Shown in pieces: positions 59,797-64,000 of a stretch of DNA of 64,000 nt. Below the pieces are notes generated by a model. That model was not told where the DNA came from, did not search any database, and worked only from the letters and a program-made list of their open reading frames with translations. Source of the DNA: Desulforhopalus sp. (GTDB lineage: Bacteria > Desulfobacterota > Desulfobulbia > Desulfobulbales > Desulfocapsaceae); contig JAOTRX010000002.1 of assembly GCA_030247675.1 (NCBI GenBank), positions 1,426,001 to 1,490,000 of the forward strand, written 5' to 3'. The first letter of the stretch is position 1, and each line of letters opens with the position of its first letter. The position numbers and the translations under genes are program-made.

Positions 59797-62490
59797 ATGA
59801 ATACGCCACTACAAATTACGGTCAACGGAAGGGAAGTATCTTTCGCAAAAGGCAAGACGATTCTTGAGGTCTGCAGGGAGGCGGAAATCTTCATTCCGAC
59901 CCTCTGTCATGATGCGCGGTTGAAGCCTTATGGGGCATGCAGACTGTGTATCGTCGAAATCAAAGGGGTGCCACGGCCCCTGGCTTCCTGCACAACTCCG
60001 GCGGAGGGGGGGATGGTGATTACCACCGAGAGTCCGCGTCTTACCCGCTTGCGGAAGACCGTCCTGGAACTGCTGCTTTCCAACCATCCCAATGACTGTA
60101 TGTGTTGTGAGGCCGCCGGCGATTGCACCTTGCAGGAACTGGCTTATGGATATGGAGCGAAACTCGATAAATACCCCGGCGAGCAGTGGCAATTACCGAT
60201 TCGCGAGGACAATCACTTCATCACCTACGAACCGAACAAGTGTATCGTTTGCGGCCGGTGTACCCGGATCTGTAACGATGTAGTAATGGCCGGGACGCTT
60301 TCCATGGTCAACCGCGGTTTTACGGTTATGCCGGATACCGCCTTCGGCGAACCGCGTACCCTTGAAAATTGCGAGTTCTGCGGGCAGTGCGTGTCGACCT
60401 GCCCAACCGGCGCCCTGTCCGACCGGAAAGGCCGCGGCCTTGGCCGTGCCGGTGAGATCACCAAGGTAAAGACGACCTGCACCTACTGCGGTACCGGTTG
60501 CAACTTCTTTTTGAATGTTAAAAACGACCGGGTCATTCGGGTTACCTCGGACTACAGCGCCCCGGTCAACAAGGGCAATCTGTGCATCAAGGGGCGCTAC
60601 GGCTATGATTTCATCCACCATAAGGACCGCATCCGTACGCCGCTTATCAAGGAAGGGGACGGCTTCCGCGAGGCCAGCTGGGACGAGGCCCTTGACCTTG
60701 TCGCCGGAAAATTCAAGGAATTGATTGCCGCCCACGGCCCGAAGAAGGTCGGCGGATTCTCCTCGTCGCGGTGCAGTAACGAAGAAAACTATCTCCTGGC
60801 AAAATGGGTACGTTGCGCGGTCGGCTCCAACAATGTCGATAACTGCGCCCGGGTCTGACACGCCCCCACCGTGGCCGGTCTGGCCACAAGCCTTGGAGCA
60901 GGTGCCGCAACCAACTCCCTCAATCAAATGCCCGATATCGATACCTTGTTTCTCTTTGGTTCCAATCCTACCGAGGGACATCCCATCGTTTCCCTGTATC
61001 TGAAGGAAGCCCTGGCCAACGGGGCGAAGATGATCGTCGGCGATCCCCGGAAAACCTGGATGGCCGAGCGGGCCGATGTCTGGTTGAACCTCAAACCGGG
61101 CAGCAATATCGCCCTGCTGAACGGCATCGTCAACGTCATCCTTGAAAACGGCTGGGAAAACAAAAAGTTCATCGAAGAGAGGACCGAAGGTATTCTCGAA
61201 CTGAAGATGAAGGTGAAAGAGTACGATCTCGACCGGGTTGAACAGTTGACCGGGGTGACGCGCGATAAAATCATCGAAGCCGCCCGCTTGTATGCCCATG
61301 CCGATAAGGCGATGATCGTCTATGGCCTGGGGGTTACCGAACATCTCACCGGCACCGAGAACGCTATGGCCATCGCCAATCTGGCCTTGGTCTGCGGCCA
61401 TATCGGCCGGGATTCAACGGGGATCATGGCCCTGCGCGGCCAGAATAATGTCCAGGGTGCCTCGGATCTTGGCCCATTGCCTGCGACACTACCCGGATAC
61501 CAGCCAGTCAGTAATCCGGCGGCACGTGAGAAGTTTGAGAAGGCCTGGGGGGTCACCATTCTCGATAAACCAGGGCTGAAATCTGTGGAGATGCTCGATG
61601 AATGCCGACGCGGCAATTTCAAGGGAATCTTCATTCTCGGTGAGGATCCGGCCCAGACCGACGCCGATGCCGGTCATGTCCGGGCAGCCCTTGACGCCGT
61701 TGAGTTTCTGGTCGTTCAGGATATGTTCCACACCGAAACCACCAAGTATGCCGATGTTATCCTGCCCGGTGCGAGCTTTGCCGAAAAAGATGGTACCTTC
61801 ACCAACGGCGAACGGCGGGTGCAGCGGATACGCAGGGCGGTTACCCCGGTGGCGGGAATGGCCGAATGGCAGGTCATCAGTGAGATCTCAACCCGCATGG
61901 GCTATCCGATGCAGTATGCGAGTCCCGCGGAAATTATGGATGAAATAGCCTCTCTTGTGCCTATTTACGGCGGTATCAGCTATGCCCGGCTGGAGGAGAA
62001 GGGCATCCAGTGGCCGTGTCCGACCAAGGACCATCCGGGTACCACGACCATGTATACCGATCTATTCTCCCGCCCCGGCGGCAAGGCGGTGTTCATGCCG
62101 CTTGAGCATCAAGGCTCGGGCGAGGTTCCGGATGACAAGTATCCCTATGTCCTGATTACCGGCCGCGTGCGCGAACATTACAACAATGGTTCGATGACCA
62201 GACGGGCGGTGGGCATTTCCGAGATTGTTCCCGAGGAGTTGCTGGAGATCAGTCCACAGGATGCCGAAGCCCTGGGTATCACCCACGGCGACTGGCTGCG
62301 CGTCGCCTCGCGGCGGGGCGAGGTCAAGGTCCGCGCCAAGGTTACCGAACGCAGCCGGCCGGGCAGTGTCTTCATGACCTTCCACCATCAGGAAACCCTG
62401 GTCAATAACCTCACCTCCGACCGCCGCGATCCAATCACCGGCACGCCGGAGTACAAATCCTGCGCGGTTCTCGTTCAGCCCTGGAGCTAG
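59797..62490 (+). CDS. fdhA: Selenocysteine formate dehydrogenase, alpha subunit with NuoG-like N-terminus
   Basis: About 897 residues if the TGA at 60856-60858 is read as selenocysteine, in the diagnostic context NCARV-U-HAPTVAGL. N-terminal [2Fe-2S] domain (CHDARLKPYGACRLC), the His-Cys cluster (HPNDCMCCEAAGDC), two [4Fe-4S] motifs (CIVCGRCTRIC and CEFCGQCVSTCP), then the molybdopterin domain (TCTYCGTGCNFFL). The C-terminal MPT-binding domain has LITGRVREHYNNGSMTRRAV. It oxidises formate with Mo or W-bisPGD and passes electrons along the clusters. The start at 59797 (MNTPLQITV) uses GGAG about 10 bp upstream; 59764 is also open. A naive reading would split it into two genes. No NuoE/F-like partners are adjacent. 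It ends at a strong terminator. Confidence 0.96.
60856..60887 (+). promoter_or_regulatory. fdhA: SECIS element of formate dehydrogenase
   Basis: After the UGA, 12 nt, then a perfect 6-bp stem GUGGCC/GGCCAC (60871-60876, 60882-60887) with the loop GGUCU, the same apical sequence as in E. coli fdhF. The loop starts 18 nt after the UGA. Confidence 0.93.
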
Positions 62491-62508
62491 ATCGCAAAAA
62501 AGTTCTCC

Positions 62509-62547
62509 GCCGTATTTCCCGGTAGTTCGGGAAATACGGCATTTTCC
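62509..62547 (+). terminator. Terminator after formate dehydrogenase gene
   Basis: Perfect 13-bp arms GCCGTATTTCCCG and CGGGAAATACGGC, 6-nt loop, followed by ATTTTCC, 19 bp past the stop. Confidence 0.85.
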
Positions 62548-62740
62548 ACCTGCACCCCCTCCTTTGCCGTTTTTTCGCCAGCCTCTCACTGTTTTCCTGC
62601 TGCAATTTTTTTCTTTTCAGGTTTATCTCTCCCTGAAAAATGATAATAGTAAAAATGTCGGCAGTTGATATAGACATATTACTATTTGTATGTGTGAGGA
62701 GTTGGTAATGTGATTTTGCCGGGTGCGAGGAGTCGGTGCC

Positions 62741-63328
62741 ATGGAAGAGAAAGAAACGCCGTTTTTTCATCTGCAGTATTCTGAGGAGTCCACCGCTGAT
62801 CTGCGCGGCAGGCAGTCGGTGCGGACGACTTTTAAACTTTCCGAAAGATCGATAGATGCCTTGAGTATTCTTGCCGGACAATTGGGTATAAAGCAGAAGT
62901 CACTTTTTGATCATCTGATAGAGGATACCCAGGCCCTGCACACTATCGCCAGCGAGTTCGCCAGTGTCGGCCGGGCCGTTCAGCGGGTGCCAAAAACCTA
63001 TGTAGTGTCGAGAAAGACTCTGGAAAATCTGGAAAAGGTTTCGGAGCAGTATAATACTCCACGGGATGCTCTGGTTGAGTACTCGATTGAGCGGATTTTG
63101 CCTTTGCTGATTCGGGAGAAGGAAAAGCATGGCAAGCGGAAAATGCTGATGGAAGAGCTCCGCGAATATCAGAGCCGGGGTGCCGAACTTCTCGTCAAGG
63201 CGGAGGCTGCCCTTGGTGAGGATGATCCGGTATATCTGGAAATTCTCAACATGGTCCGGTCGGTCAATACGTGTTACCGCGAACTGGAACAGTGTGTCGC
63301 CAAGGGAAACAAGATCGAGAATTTCTAA
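62741..63328 (+). CDS. Uncharacterised protein with possible ribbon-helix-helix N-terminus
   Basis: A 195-residue cytoplasmic protein. GAGGAG lies 9 bp before ATG 62741. The region VRTTFKLSERSIDALSILAG (about 28-47) followed by IKQKSLFDHLIED looks like a ribbon-helix-helix fold; a second related unit may be PKTYVVSRKTLENLEKVSEQ (about 86-105) with TPRDALVEYSIERIL. The C-terminal half is a charged coiled coil (LIREKEKHGKRKMLMEELRE). I do not recognise the family. It follows the formate dehydrogenase terminator and has its own promoter region, so linkage to formate metabolism is only positional. Confidence 0.6.
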   Translation: MEEKETPFFHLQYSEESTADLRGRQSVRTTFKLSERSIDALSILAGQLGIKQKSLFDHLIEDTQALHTIASEFASVGRAVQRVPKTYVVSRKTLENLEKVSEQYNTPRDALVEYSIERILPLLIREKEKHGKRKMLMEELREYQSRGAELLVKAEAALGEDDPVYLEILNMVRSVNTCYRELEQCVAKGNKIENF

Positions 63329-63517
63329 AGGTGGTGCGGTCCTTTGCCGAGGCCAGGGGCCCGGATTGTCAGGGTGGTGGAGTGTTTTTGCCCTTTCCCG
63401 CAGGTCCCGAATAGGGTTGCAAAAGGCAGGGGGAGGTGATAGGACTGAGGCCATTATTGTGTATGGTTTACAGTCCTTTCTCCTCTATTCTTTGCATCGC
63501 TGACCCTTGGGAACTCC

Positions 63518-64000
63518 ATGATTTCACCGCGTCTGCTGTTATTGCTGTCCCTTCTTTGCGTGGCGGGTTGCGTCGCCAAGGCACTGCCTCCCGTCCAATT
63601 CGCAATACCCACCGAAGAAATCGATTACCAGAGCAAGGTCCAGCCGATCCTGGTCAAACGCTGCGTTGTCTGTCACAGCTGTTATAATTCGCCCTGCCAG
63701 TTGAAGCTTGATTCCTTTGAGGGCTTGGACCGTGGGGCGACCAAGAAGGCGGTGTACAACGCCTACCGGCTGCAGACCATGGAGCCGACCCGGTTATTCA
63801 TGGATGCACAAAGCACCGAGGAATGGCGGCAGAAGGGATTTTACAGCGTTACTGACAACACCGCCGTGGCAGGGTTGAATAATTCCCTGATAATGCAGCT
63901 GCTCGACCACAAAAGGAAAAACCCGATACGCGATAAAGATGAATTCGTTGCCGAGGATGATAATTTGGTTTGTGCCCAGTCGGAGGGAGAGCTTGGTCAG
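63518..64000 (+). CDS. cti: Fatty acid cis/trans isomerase (Cti), N-terminal part
   Basis: The open frame from ATG 63518 runs off the window (about 161 residues seen). A signal peptide or lipobox is present (LSLLCVAGCVAK, with Cys18 as possible lipidated residue). The heme c motif CVVCH is followed by SCYNSPCQLKLDSFEGLDRG, characteristic of Cti, and by TRLFMDAQSTEEWRQKGFYS. Cti converts cis to trans unsaturated fatty acids in membrane phospholipids in response to solvent or heat stress, using a periplasmic heme. The full protein is usually about 750 residues. Family assignment is good from these conserved blocks. Confidence 0.85.
   Translation, partial: MISPRLLLLLSLLCVAGCVAKALPPVQFAIPTEEIDYQSKVQPILVKRCVVCHSCYNSPCQLKLDSFEGLDRGATKKAVYNAYRLQTMEPTRLFMDAQSTEEWRQKGFYSVTDNTAVAGLNNSLIMQLLDHKRKNPIRDKDEFVAEDDNLVCAQSEGELGQ

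Overview
The window looks like chromosome from an anaerobic or facultatively anaerobic, GC-rich Gram-negative bacterium. I infer a Desulfobacterota (Desulfobulbales-like) sulfur- or metal-cycling organism. The basis is a selenocysteine formate dehydrogenase, a class I-type hybrid cluster protein, a hydrogenase-4-like membrane complex, type III glutamine synthetase, many hybrid histidine kinases, and periplasmic c-type cytochromes with a full outer-membrane repertoire. No rRNA or tRNA gene is visible, so the lineage is an inference. The first 3 kb and the 28-30 kb block look more AT-rich than the rest.

Layout. 1-3 kb: edge of a type I CRISPR-Cas locus on the minus strand, in the order WYL regulator, Doc/Fic protein, cas3 (cut by the window). 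3.3-6.1 kb: small cytochrome c, a CPA2 antiporter and a universal stress protein. 6.2-13 kb: a CusCBA-type copper/silver efflux operon plus a Met/His-rich periplasmic protein, followed by a YefM/YoeB toxin-antitoxin pair. 13.7-21.4 kb: ABC-F ATPase, a divergent bifunctional penicillin-binding protein and GlnN. 21.9-27.4 kb: an outer-membrane DUF2860 protein under a TetR pair, then a minus-strand cluster made of an OmpR/BaeS-type two-component system, four 11-bp-phased GTAAAG boxes, a small exported MsrA-like protein with an in-frame UGA and a SECIS-like hairpin, and MsrAB. 27.5-31.3 kb: FlK-like thioesterase, a papain-like protease and an OmpA-like protein. 31.7-39 kb: a six-gene hydrogenase-4/complex I-like operon whose large subunit has lost all four Ni-ligand cysteines (Ehr-like). 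39-52 kb: three hybrid histidine kinases, Hcp, a CNNM/CorC-like protein, CrcB and a DUF190 protein. 52-59.6 kb: small periplasmic proteins (one ZraP-like behind a sigma-54 promoter), a TrpYZ-like ABC pair, a YkgJ protein, a stress protein, a metallo-beta-lactamase-fold lipoprotein and a Nudix/hydrolase fusion. 59.8-64 kb: selenocysteine formate dehydrogenase, an unrecognised protein, and the start of a cis-trans fatty acid isomerase.

Two short interspersed repeat families run through the window. R1 (about 52-54 bp, two stem-loops, seven full copies and one half copy) sits between genes but also lies in frame inside two protein-coding genes, recalling the palindromic elements of Rickettsia. 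R2 is built on a GTGCAC-rich palindrome and abuts several gene ends. The observations I rate highest are the MsrA-like selenoprotein with its phased operator, the coding R1 insertions, and the nickel-less hydrogenase-like complex.
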